Shown here in pieces: positions 1 through 5,848 of a stretch of 7,303 nt of DNA. The translations under genes and the position numbers were made by a program. Position 1 is the first letter of the stretch. Each line of letters begins with the position of its first letter. The notes beneath the pieces were generated by a model. The model had not been told where the DNA came from and ran no database searches. It saw only the letters and a list, made by a program, of their open reading frames with translations. The stretch lies in assembly GCA_025450095.1 (NCBI GenBank), contig JANWID010000249.1, positions 1-7,303 of the forward strand, written 5' to 3'. The stretch comes from Bacteroidia bacterium. Its GTDB lineage: Bacteria; Bacteroidota; Bacteroidia; AKYH767-A; OLB10.

Positions 1-650
1 ACAGACCAGTTCAGAAGTTTTCCTGCATAAATCAGGTTCATGGTACCGATACCGGTCATCACAGAAGTGCCGTTCATAACGGCGATACCTTCTCTTTTGT
101 GAATCGTGAGCGGCTTCAGTTTTTCTGCTTTTAACACAGTAGTGGCATCCGCAATTTCACCTTTGTACCAAACTTTACCTTCTCCAATCAAACCAAGAGC
201 AAGATGAGCAAGCTGAACAAGGTCTCCGGAAGCACCAACGCCTCCGTGTTCGTATATGCAGGGGTAAATCTCTTTATTGATAAGATTCTTTATCAGGATT
301 ACGAGCTCTTTATTAACTCCGGAATATCCTTGCATGAGAGATGATAGCCGTGCGACCATCAAAGCACGGACATCATGCGGTTGAAGCAATTTGCCGGTTC
401 CCGAACAATGGCTTCTGATTAAGTTATATTGTAATTGCCTGAGGTCTTGATCTTTAATTTTGTACTGAGCCATCGGGCCAAACCCGGTATTAATACCATA
501 GATCAGCTTGCCTTTCGAAAAATCATTCAGAAAATGATAGCTTTCCTCTACCTTTTTCAAAGCCTTTTCCGATAATGCTACTTTTTGCCGTCGAACAACA
601 ATAGTATTTATATCGTTTAAAGTCAGAGGCTTATCACCAATTACAACCAT
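1..650 (-). CDS. Histidine/tyrosine ammonia-lyase family enzyme, N-terminal part (runs off left edge)
   Basis: This reads as an MIO-dependent aromatic amino acid lyase, an enzyme that removes ammonia from histidine (giving urocanate) or tyrosine (giving p-coumarate) without other cofactors. 216 complete codons are present from an ATG at 650; the remaining more than half lies beyond base 1. Visible motifs: YGINTGFG with the catalytic Tyr at residue 51, the substrate-selectivity stretch NLIRSHCSGTG (Ser80-His81), the Ala-Ser-Gly triplet at 140-142 that cyclises into the MIO group, inside GGVGASGDLVQLAHLAL, and NGTSVMTG at 193-200. From memory, the wording around these motifs (GFGPMAQY, EHGGVGASGDLVQL) matches Flavobacterium johnsoniae tyrosine ammonia-lyase better than classical HutH, which has GSVGASGDLAPLAH. 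Such lyases in Bacteroidota can belong to flexirubin-type pigment clusters, but no hut or pigment genes are visible here. Family assignment is firm; histidine versus tyrosine is not settled. Confidence 0.93.
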   Translation of the reverse strand, partial: MVVIGDKPLTLNDINTIVVRRQKVALSEKALKKVEESYHFLNDFSKGKLIYGINTGFGPMAQYKIKDQDLRQLQYNLIRSHCSGTGKLLQPHDVRALMVARLSSLMQGYSGVNKELVILIKNLINKEIYPCIYEHGGVGASGDLVQLAHLALGLIGEGKVWYKGEIADATTVLKAEKLKPLTIHKREGIAVMNGTSVMTGIGTMNLIYAGKLLNWS

Positions 651-722
651 GTTCTTTCCCCGAATTATTTTTATAAAAAATGAATGAAAATAAAACGCGT
701 TCCACCACTTTTTAAGAATCGG

Positions 723-752
723 CAAAATTAGTCAATTAATTGATATTGAAAA
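723..752 (-). promoter_or_regulatory. Candidate Bacteroidota-type promoter for the ammonia-lyase
   Basis: Read on the minus strand, 730-723 is TAATTTTG, an exact match to the Bacteroidota -7 consensus TAnnTTTG. Seventeen bases upstream is TTTTC (752-748), a poor version of the -33 TTTG box. Transcription would begin near 717, leaving a leader of about 65 bases before the ATG at 650. The spacer contains the perfect 12-base palindrome TCAATTAATTGA (732-743), which could be an operator. The -7 box is seen directly; promoter function is inferred. Confidence 0.5.
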
Positions 753-892
753 GGGTTTTATCAGGACACTTACATCGCAGAGTATCAATATCCTAATTTG
801 CTGATATGTCGGTTTAGGAGCTTTCCAGGTTAGCGGTTCGCCTGCAATCTGTAAATCAATAATTCATTGCAATTGGCTCGTAGCTATGCTCA

Positions 893-1120
893 TTAGTTTT
901 GGTCGCGTGGACCGCGCTTGTATGTAATTAATCCATTCAGAAATTTACGGAGTATCTGATCACCACAGGGTTTGTAGTTGGGATGATCTTCTGTTCTGAA
1001 AAAAGCACTTAGCTCCGTTTTGGAGATGGTAAAATTTTCAAGACTTAAAATATGAATGATATCATCATCACGAAGCTGCAAGGCTACTCGTAATTTTTTC
1101 AGGATATCATTATTCGACAT
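893..1120 (-). CDS. DUF1456 (YehS-like) small protein, single domain
   Basis: A 75-residue protein starting MSNNDILKKLRVAL and containing FFRTEDHPNYKPCGDQIL and FLNGLI. These are hallmarks of DUF1456, the family of E. coli YehS, whose molecular function is not known to me. YehS, as I recall it, is about 156 residues with two tandem copies of this domain; this protein has only one and resembles the second copy (NN..LKKLR, then CGDQ.LR.FL.GL). The ATG at 1118-1120 gives an intact domain with the conserved N-terminus, so this start is sound, and the TAA at 893-895 follows a natural charged tail (KRGPRDQN), which argues for a true short family member and not a fragment. It is divergent from the TMEM175 homologue, with 108 bases between start codons. 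It probably is soluble: there is no signal peptide or membrane segment. Confidence 0.88.
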   Translation of the reverse strand: MSNNDILKKLRVALQLRDDDIIHILSLENFTISKTELSAFFRTEDHPNYKPCGDQILRKFLNGLITYKRGPRDQN

Positions 1121-1228
1121 GGCAGATTCGGAAACCGTAATTTGGGAATAAAATTACAATTCCGGTCTGAATTCCTGATTTCAGATTTAAAAGTATTTTA
1201 TTCATTTTTGATCAAACTACTCTTCATC
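1121..1228. other. Divergent intergenic region between DUF1456 and TMEM175 genes
   Basis: These 108 bases separate two start codons pointing away from each other, so promoters for both genes should lie here. No exact TAnnTTTG box is present on either strand. Near matches for the plus strand are TAATTTGG (1138-1145) and CATTTTTG (1203-1210). The region is AT-rich and has no palindrome worth marking. Confidence 0.4.
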
Positions 1229-1816
1229 ATGCATAAATCACGATTGGAAGCATTCAGCGATGGGGTACTGGCCATCATTATCACCATCATGGTACTCGAA
1301 CTCAAAATTCCACATGAACCAGGATTGGAAGCATTGAAACCCGTTCTTCCCAACTTCATCAGTTATGTTCTGAGTTTTATTTACCTGGGAATTTACTGGA
1401 ACAATCATCATCACCTGCTGCACACAGTGAAACACGTAAGCGGGGGTATTCTTTGGGCAAACCTGCATTTGTTGTTCTGGTTATCATTGGTTCCATTTAC
1501 AACAGGATGGATGGGTGAAAATCATTTTGAATCCATTCCTGTTGCTTTGTACGGATTCATGTTACTCATGGCGGCCATTTCCTATTATATACTTCAGTGG
1601 CAGATCCTGAGAAAGCACGGTGGGAAGGATTCAGTGCTTGCGAGAGCTATAGGAAAAGATCTAAAGGGAAAAATTTCACCGGCGATCTATGTCATTGCCG
1701 TAGCAGCTGCGTTTTACAATCCCCGCATTGCCGGAATGCTTTACATCCTGGTGGCTGTCATCTGGCTGATCCCTGATAACCGGATCGAAAGAATTTTAGA
1801 GGAGGAAAACCGGTAA
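1229..1816 (+). CDS. TMEM175/DUF1211 family potassium channel homologue
   Basis: A 195-residue integral membrane protein. It begins MHKSRLEAFSDGVLAIIITI, which carries the TMEM175 signature RxxxFSD (Arg5, Phe9, Ser10, Asp11) at the start of helix 1. About six hydrophobic helices can be placed near residues 11-28, 41-59, 73-92, 102-123, 149-164 and 166-182. A WNNHHHLL stretch (57-64) after helix 2 is typical of the family. Known bacterial members have a single six-helix repeat and assemble as tetrameric potassium-permeable channels with the pore lined by helix 1; that role is inferred here. The start is the ATG at 1229. A longer reading from a TTG at 1142 would add 29 residues ahead of the conserved N-terminus and is unlikely. 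No strong promoter box or Shine-Dalgarno site is seen; the nearest -7-like string is CATTTTTG at 1203-1210. Confidence 0.9.
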   Translation: MHKSRLEAFSDGVLAIIITIMVLELKIPHEPGLEALKPVLPNFISYVLSFIYLGIYWNNHHHLLHTVKHVSGGILWANLHLLFWLSLVPFTTGWMGENHFESIPVALYGFMLLMAAISYYILQWQILRKHGGKDSVLARAIGKDLKGKISPAIYVIAVAAAFYNPRIAGMLYILVAVIWLIPDNRIERILEEENR

Positions 1817-1855
1817 CGAATATACGAATGGGCTTCGCTCTACGAATCCACGAAT
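1816..1855. repeat. Four ACGAAT units arranged as two pairs around a small hairpin
   Basis: ACGAAT occurs at 1816-1821, 1824-1829, 1842-1847 and 1850-1855. The units form two pairs of the form ACGAATnnACGAAT, each with an 8-base period, and the pairs are 18 bases apart. Between them, GGGC-TTC-GCTC (1830-1840) can fold into a 4-base-pair stem with one G-T pair. The first base is also the last base of the channel gene stop codon. The symmetry of spacing suggests a real element, possibly a dispersed intergenic repeat, but only one copy is in the window and the function is unknown. Confidence 0.55.
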
Positions 1856-1877
1856 TATGAATTATTAAATCGACTTC

Positions 1878-3242
1878 ATGAGTCATTCCGATAACACTGT
1901 TATCCGGCCACAGCTACGTCCATTCGACCTCACTATGATAGTTGTGGGGCTGGTGATCGGGATGGGAATTTTCCGGACGCCGGTCGAAGTTGCAGGTAAG
2001 GCAGGTATTCCGCTAATTTTTTTCATGGCATGGATCACTGGCGCACTGGTGAGTCTTGCCGGCGCACTCACTTTTGCAGAGATCGGATCCCGTCATCCTG
2101 TAGCTGGTGGATATTACAGGATTTTTTCAGTGTGTTATTCACCGGTTTTTGCATTTATGGTTAACTGGATCTCTGTGATCAGCAATGCAGTTTCAACTGC
2201 TGCTGTTGCAATCATGGGTGCGGAGTATATGACACCAATGATATTCCCCGGATGGGGTGATTCAGGCATTAAGATTATTACCATTTCATCACTAATGATT
2301 CTGTATTGTAGCAACATGTTGGGTATAAAGATCAGTGCACGGATTCTGAATATACTGATGTTACTGAAATTGTCGCTTTTATTATTACTGATACTGGCGC
2401 AGTTTTTTATTGAAGCACCACACCAGGAAATTTCACCTTCTGCACAGGTGACAACATCCGCCGGAATGCTGCAGGCATTCCTGATGTGTTTCGTGCCTGT
2501 GTTTTTTACTTATGGTGGCTATCAACAGACCATCAATTTTGGCAGTGATATTGATAACCCGAGGCGAAATATTCCACGTTCCATCACCATTGGAATTGTT
2601 ATCGTAATGTTTGTTTACCTATGTGTGAATTTTTCCTATTATAAAGTTCTTGGTTTTGATGGATTGCAAAACTCCACAACACTTGCGGCTGATGTCACCG
2701 GATTGTTGTTTGGTAATATGGCGCACAAGCTCGTATCCGTTATGATGTTTTTATCGGTAATGGCATATGTGAATGTTTCCCTTATCAGTAATCCCCGGAT
2801 TTATCATGCAATGGCAGAGGACAAAGTAATACCACATATATTTCAACGAGTGAATAAACGCACCCAGGTTCAAGTGTATGGAGTTTCATTTTTTTGCGCG
2901 ATCATTCTCATAACATTATTTTACATGACTTCTTTTCAGCGTATCCTGGAATATGTGATGTTCTTCGACAGCATCAGTTTTATAGCCGCTGCTTCAGCCA
3001 TTTTTGTACTGAGGAAACGTGCCAGGAAAACCGGTGAACCCGGCAACATTTACAAAATCCGATGGTATCCGTTCTTACCGGTCTTTTTTATTCTGATATA
3101 TGCAGCTGTTAACTTAAGCGTACTATTGGTCAATCCCAGTGCTTCGTTGTATGGATTTATCCTTTTTATTTCAGGTTACCCCTTATTTTATGGTGTTCGA
3201 TACCTGATCCGGAAATCGGAAATAATAAAGCAACCTGGATAA
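1878..3242 (+). CDS. APC-superfamily amino acid permease
   Basis: A 454-residue inner-membrane transporter with about 12 hydrophobic helices, the normal size for the amino acid-polyamine-organocation (APC) superfamily. Helix 1 has the glycine-rich substrate-binding motif VGLVIGMGIF (residues 23-32). Further family marks are GGYYR (77-81), the helix 6 break region FFTYGGYQQ (209-217), the loop DNPRRNIPRSI (226-236) and SNPRIYHAMAEDKVIP (304-319) after helix 8. The overall pattern is closest to the LAT/PotE-like branch (COG0531), so it likely moves an amino acid by exchange or proton coupling; the substrate cannot be read from sequence. The ATG at 1878 places the short polar N-terminus just before helix 1. 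It follows the TMEM175 gene by 61 bases, with the ACGAAT repeat in the gap, so co-transcription is possible but unproven. There is no obvious -7 box or Shine-Dalgarno site of its own. Confidence 0.92.
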   Translation: MSHSDNTVIRPQLRPFDLTMIVVGLVIGMGIFRTPVEVAGKAGIPLIFFMAWITGALVSLAGALTFAEIGSRHPVAGGYYRIFSVCYSPVFAFMVNWISVISNAVSTAAVAIMGAEYMTPMIFPGWGDSGIKIITISSLMILYCSNMLGIKISARILNILMLLKLSLLLLLILAQFFIEAPHQEISPSAQVTTSAGMLQAFLMCFVPVFFTYGGYQQTINFGSDIDNPRRNIPRSITIGIVIVMFVYLCVNFSYYKVLGFDGLQNSTTLAADVTGLLFGNMAHKLVSVMMFLSVMAYVNVSLISNPRIYHAMAEDKVIPHIFQRVNKRTQVQVYGVSFFCAIILITLFYMTSFQRILEYVMFFDSISFIAAASAIFVLRKRARKTGEPGNIYKIRWYPFLPVFFILIYAAVNLSVLLVNPSASLYGFILFISGYPLFYGVRYLIRKSEIIKQPG

Positions 3243-3274
3243 TCTGTCATATTTTTCCTGTTTGAATAATTTTG
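3243..3274 (+). promoter_or_regulatory. Candidate Bacteroidota-type promoter for the PLP enzyme
   Basis: TAATTTTG at 3267-3274 matches the Bacteroidota -7 consensus TAnnTTTG exactly. Twenty bases upstream is TCTG (3243-3246), one mismatch from the -33 TTTG box. Transcription would start near 3280, about 20 bases before the ATG at 3301. This supports the ATG as the start and excludes a TTG start at 3262, which would lie within the promoter. Confidence 0.5.
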
Positions 3275-3300
3275 GCGAAATTTGGGCATACTTTATTTTT

Positions 3301-4485
3301 ATGATCGATCCCTCCCTAAGAAACCAGTTCCTCCTGGATCCTGAAATCACCTATCTTAATTTTGGGTCATACGGGGCGTGTCCGAAACCTATTTTCGAAG
3401 ATTACCAGAATTGGCAACGAGAACTGGAAAGGGAACCGATTCAATTTATTTCGGTGAACGGATCCCGCAACCTCGAAATTTCACGCGAAGCTTTGGGGGC
3501 ATTTATCAATTGCGATCCGGCAAACCTTGTTTATGTTCCCAATCCCACTTTTGCAATAAATATTATCGCAAAGAATCTCGATCTGAAAGAGGGCGATGAG
3601 ATACTTTCCACTGATCTGGAATACGGCGCCATGGATCGTACATGGAATTATTACTGCCGGCAACGAAAAGCCAGATATGTGCGTCAACCGGTGCAGCTTC
3701 CTTTAACAACAAAAGAAGCTTTCATCGAAAATTTCTGGAAAGGATATTCACCGAAAACGAAAGCAATTTTCATCAGCCAGATTACGAGCACTACTGCTTT
3801 GATTCTTCCTGTAAAAGAAATTTGTGAGAAAGCAAAATCCCTGGGACTCCTAACGATAGTCGATGGAGCTCACGTTCCCGGGCATGTGAAGTTTGATCTT
3901 TCCCAAATCAAAGCTGATATTTATACCGGAGCCTGTCATAAATGGATGATGACACCAAAAGGCAGTTCATTTCTGTATGTAAGGAAGGAATTGCAGGAAC
4001 AACTTCATCCGTTGATTATAAGCTGGGGATATGATTGTGATGCTCCTTCTGATTCACAATTCCTGGATTATCACCAGTTCAACGGCACCAGGGATTTTAC
4101 TGCTTATCTCACCATTCCCAAATCCATTGAATTTATGCAACATCACAACTGGCCTGATGTTGCAAAAGATTGCAGAAACCTTGTGAAAGTGAATGCGCCC
4201 CGGTTCAGTGAACTGTTAAATACAACACCATTAAGTCCTGTTACCGATGAGTTCCTGGGACAAATGCTCAGCCTGCAGATTTACACAGAGACTCCTGAAA
4301 AACTGCAAAGAATTTTATTTACTGACTTTCGAATTGAAATCCCGGTTATGAAACATGGCAATCGCGTGACCATACGTTTTTCCATCAACGCTTTCAACAA
4401 CCAGGCGGATCTTGATCGGCTGTACGATGCATTGAAACAGATTGTTGCCGCAGGAAAATTGCTCAGGCAACCTGAAATGATCTGA
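3301..4485 (+). CDS. PLP-dependent class V aminotransferase-fold enzyme, isopenicillin N epimerase-like
   Basis: A 394-residue cytosolic enzyme of fold type I, aminotransferase class V. The N-terminal YLNFGSYGACPKP (18-30) is typical of the isopenicillin N epimerase-like branch. NPTFAIN (81-87) fits the cofactor phosphate site, Asp188 in VDGAHVPGH should pair with the pyridine nitrogen, and Lys214 in GACHKWMMTPKGSSFLYV should form the Schiff base. NGTRD (261-265) and the C-terminal RVTIRFSINAFNN block are also as expected. The last cysteine is Cys291, so the C-terminal loop cysteine used by SufS-type desulfurases is absent and cysteine desulfurase activity is unlikely. The reaction and substrate are unknown: members include epimerases, lyases and many uncharacterised proteins. 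Nothing suggests beta-lactam synthesis. The ATG at 3301 is preferred over an in-frame TTG at 3262 because the conserved region starts soon after it and a -7 box lies between them. It is 58 bases after the permease. Confidence 0.9.
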   Translation: MIDPSLRNQFLLDPEITYLNFGSYGACPKPIFEDYQNWQRELEREPIQFISVNGSRNLEISREALGAFINCDPANLVYVPNPTFAINIIAKNLDLKEGDEILSTDLEYGAMDRTWNYYCRQRKARYVRQPVQLPLTTKEAFIENFWKGYSPKTKAIFISQITSTTALILPVKEICEKAKSLGLLTIVDGAHVPGHVKFDLSQIKADIYTGACHKWMMTPKGSSFLYVRKELQEQLHPLIISWGYDCDAPSDSQFLDYHQFNGTRDFTAYLTIPKSIEFMQHHNWPDVAKDCRNLVKVNAPRFSELLNTTPLSPVTDEFLGQMLSLQIYTETPEKLQRILFTDFRIEIPVMKHGNRVTIRFSINAFNNQADLDRLYDALKQIVAAGKLLRQPEMI

Positions 4486-4533
4486 GCATCAAGAAAAAAC
4501 AATTTTACCATTCCTTTTTGGCATTGTTCTTGA
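4461..4533 (+). other. Two weak stem-loops across and after the PLP enzyme stop codon
   Basis: GCTCAG (4461-4466) pairs with CTGAGC (4482-4487), bracketing the stop codon with a 15-base loop. A second imperfect inverted repeat has TCAAGAAAAAACAAT (4489-4503) facing ATTGTTCTTGA (4523-4533), with four extra A bases on the left arm. Neither is followed by a clear run of T, so a standard intrinsic terminator is not supported; they may slow decay of the transcript end or be chance. Confidence 0.25.
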
Positions 4534-4607
4534 GTTTCGCCTCTTCGTGGGATTTTTTCACTGATATAATCCTGCAAAAGCACTAAAAAAAATAAAAAGA
4601 ACATATT

Positions 4608-5756
4608 ATGAAAGCAATTGGATTGATTGCAGTGTTCGCAATGACATTAATAATGAACACAGCAATGGCACAGGAAAAGGGTGAGATCAACCTGGCTGAT
4701 AGTACTGGTTTACCGGGAGATAATTTCAGTTTGCAAGGTGCACTGGGGTTGTTTAAAGAATCAAAAAATGTGGAAGATTTCGAAAAGAAATTGAACATAA
4801 AAGATAACTCAGTCAATAATCTCGATCTTGATGGTAACGGAAAAACCGATTATATCCGCGTAGTTGATATTGAAAAAGACAATGCTCATGCGCTGGTATT
4901 ACAGATTGCAGTTTCCAAAACAGAGAAACAAGATATTGCAGTCATTGAGATAGAACAGAAAGGTGATGCTTCCGCGATGCTGCAGATAGTAGGCGACAAG
5001 CAATTGTACGGAGAGAATAAAATTGCAGAACCTAAATCGTTGTCAGAACCGGAAGATAAGGGAACGGGCAAACGCGGACCTGCTGCTTATTCGCCTGGAG
5101 TTCCTTTCATATTCGTAAACGTATGGGCGTGGCCGTGTGTCAGATTTATTTATGCTCCGGTATATGTGGTTTGGGTGTCACCATGGTATTGGGGTTATTA
5201 TCCTCCGTGGTGGAGTCCCTGGGCACCATATCCATGGAGGTACCACTACATGAGCTGTTATCATTACCATCATTACTATGATTATACGCCTTATCACCAT
5301 ACAACTTATGTACATGACTTTTATGGACCGCGCAGAAGTTCTTCTAATCAGGTTACCGAACGTTACCGCGAAAATCATGTAAGGTATCAGACTGCAAACG
5401 CTTCTCGCCGCCACGGTGGAAATGTATATAAAGGCAACTTACAGGCAACTCCTACGGGACGACCGGCTGTGAAACCAAACGAACCGCAATCTGATCCAAA
5501 AACATCACGACCTGTTACCCCTTCAAAGGATCATCAACCAGCAGGACGTCCAACAGCTCCGGTGAAACAACATGATGCAAAACCAGATCAGCCTGTAAAA
5601 CAACAACCGGTAAAATCATCGGAACCTTCAGTTCACCCTGACAAGCCTGTTAAACAACAACCATCTGGTAAGCAACCCTCTGTTAAACCGGCGCAACCAT
5701 CACGGCCACCGGTACCTGTAAACTCAAAACCTGCACAGGGAAGCAGGAGTCATTGA
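4608..5756 (+). CDS. Exported protein of unknown function, Trp/Tyr/His-rich with Pro/Lys/Gln-rich tail
   Basis: A 382-residue protein I cannot assign to a named family, though similar exported proteins occur in Bacteroidota as far as I recall. Residues 1-21 are a Sec signal peptide (hydrophobic core, cleavage expected after AMA, before Gln22); there is no lipobox cysteine. Residues about 40-140 form a compact domain with LDLDGNGKTDYIRVVD (72-87), an Asp/Asn-rich loop like the calcium loops of EF-hand, dockerin or FG-GAP repeats, followed by strand-like DIAVIEIEQKGDASAMLQIVGD. Residues about 161-239 are extremely rich in Trp, Tyr, His and Pro, for example SPWYWGYYPPWWSPW and CYHYHHYYDY. Residues about 280-382 are a disordered Pro/Lys/Gln/Ser tail with PVKQ repeats. 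There is no type IX sorting domain, so a periplasmic or outer-membrane-associated location is likely. The leader just before the ATG is almost all A and T, with no Shine-Dalgarno site. It ends at a strong terminator. Confidence 0.82.
   Translation: MKAIGLIAVFAMTLIMNTAMAQEKGEINLADSTGLPGDNFSLQGALGLFKESKNVEDFEKKLNIKDNSVNNLDLDGNGKTDYIRVVDIEKDNAHALVLQIAVSKTEKQDIAVIEIEQKGDASAMLQIVGDKQLYGENKIAEPKSLSEPEDKGTGKRGPAAYSPGVPFIFVNVWAWPCVRFIYAPVYVVWVSPWYWGYYPPWWSPWAPYPWRYHYMSCYHYHHYYDYTPYHHTTYVHDFYGPRRSSSNQVTERYRENHVRYQTANASRRHGGNVYKGNLQATPTGRPAVKPNEPQSDPKTSRPVTPSKDHQPAGRPTAPVKQHDAKPDQPVKQQPVKSSEPSVHPDKPVKQQPSGKQPSVKPAQPSRPPVPVNSKPAQGSRSH
5592..5662 (+). repeat. Imperfect coding repeat for PVKQQP
   Basis: CCTGTAAAACAACAACC (5592-5608) and CCTGTTAAACAACAACC (5646-5662) are 17-base near-identical copies with one difference, both encoding PVKQQP (residues 329-334 and 347-352). 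A third, more diverged copy encodes PVKQH from about 5559. They lie in the low-complexity tail and suggest growth of the tail by local duplication. Confidence 0.6.
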
Positions 5757-5760
5757 AAAT

Positions 5761-5793
5761 AAAATCCCCGGAAATTTCCGGGGATTTTTTTTT
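5761..5793. terminator. Bidirectional intrinsic terminator between convergent genes
   Basis: Positions 5764-5785 are a perfect 22-base palindrome with core TCCCCGGAAATTTCCGGGGA, giving a GC-rich stem of up to nine pairs around a four-base AATT loop. On the plus strand it is followed by nine T bases (5785-5793). On the minus strand it is followed by TTTT-A-TTTT. It starts four bases after the stop codon of the aromatic-rich protein gene and lies about 56 bases past the end of the esterase gene, so it should end transcription from both sides. Confidence 0.92.
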
Positions 5794-5848
5794 ATCAGGA
5801 AATCAGAAAATAAAGGAAGAACGATATAGAGTGTAGTGAAACCGAATC

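Noticed and set aside
783..807. Inverted arms TATCA/TGATA and ATATC/GATAT
   Set aside because: Five-base arms in AT-rich DNA are expected by chance, and they are about 65 bases upstream of the inferred lyase transcription start with no other support.
822..852. GGTTCGCCTGC-like string resembling a tRNA T-loop
   Set aside because: The flanking bases do not form the five-pair T-stem, and no acceptor or anticodon arm fits around it.
1242..1335. 13-base direct repeat GATTGGAAGCATT at 1242 and 1323 in the channel gene
   Set aside because: Both copies encode different parts of the protein (RLEAF and GLEAL) with no internal domain duplication; it looks like chance.
3301..4485. Cysteine desulfurase (SufS/IscS) function for the PLP enzyme
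   Set aside because: No cysteine occurs after residue 291, so the catalytic loop cysteine is missing, and the N-terminal motif fits the isopenicillin N epimerase-like branch better.
4561..4569. TATAAT as a sigma70-type -10 box ahead of the aromatic-rich protein gene
   Set aside because: The nearest -35-like string (TTGAGT) is 29 bases away, and Bacteroidota use a different -7/-33 pattern; no TAnnTTTG box was found in this gap.
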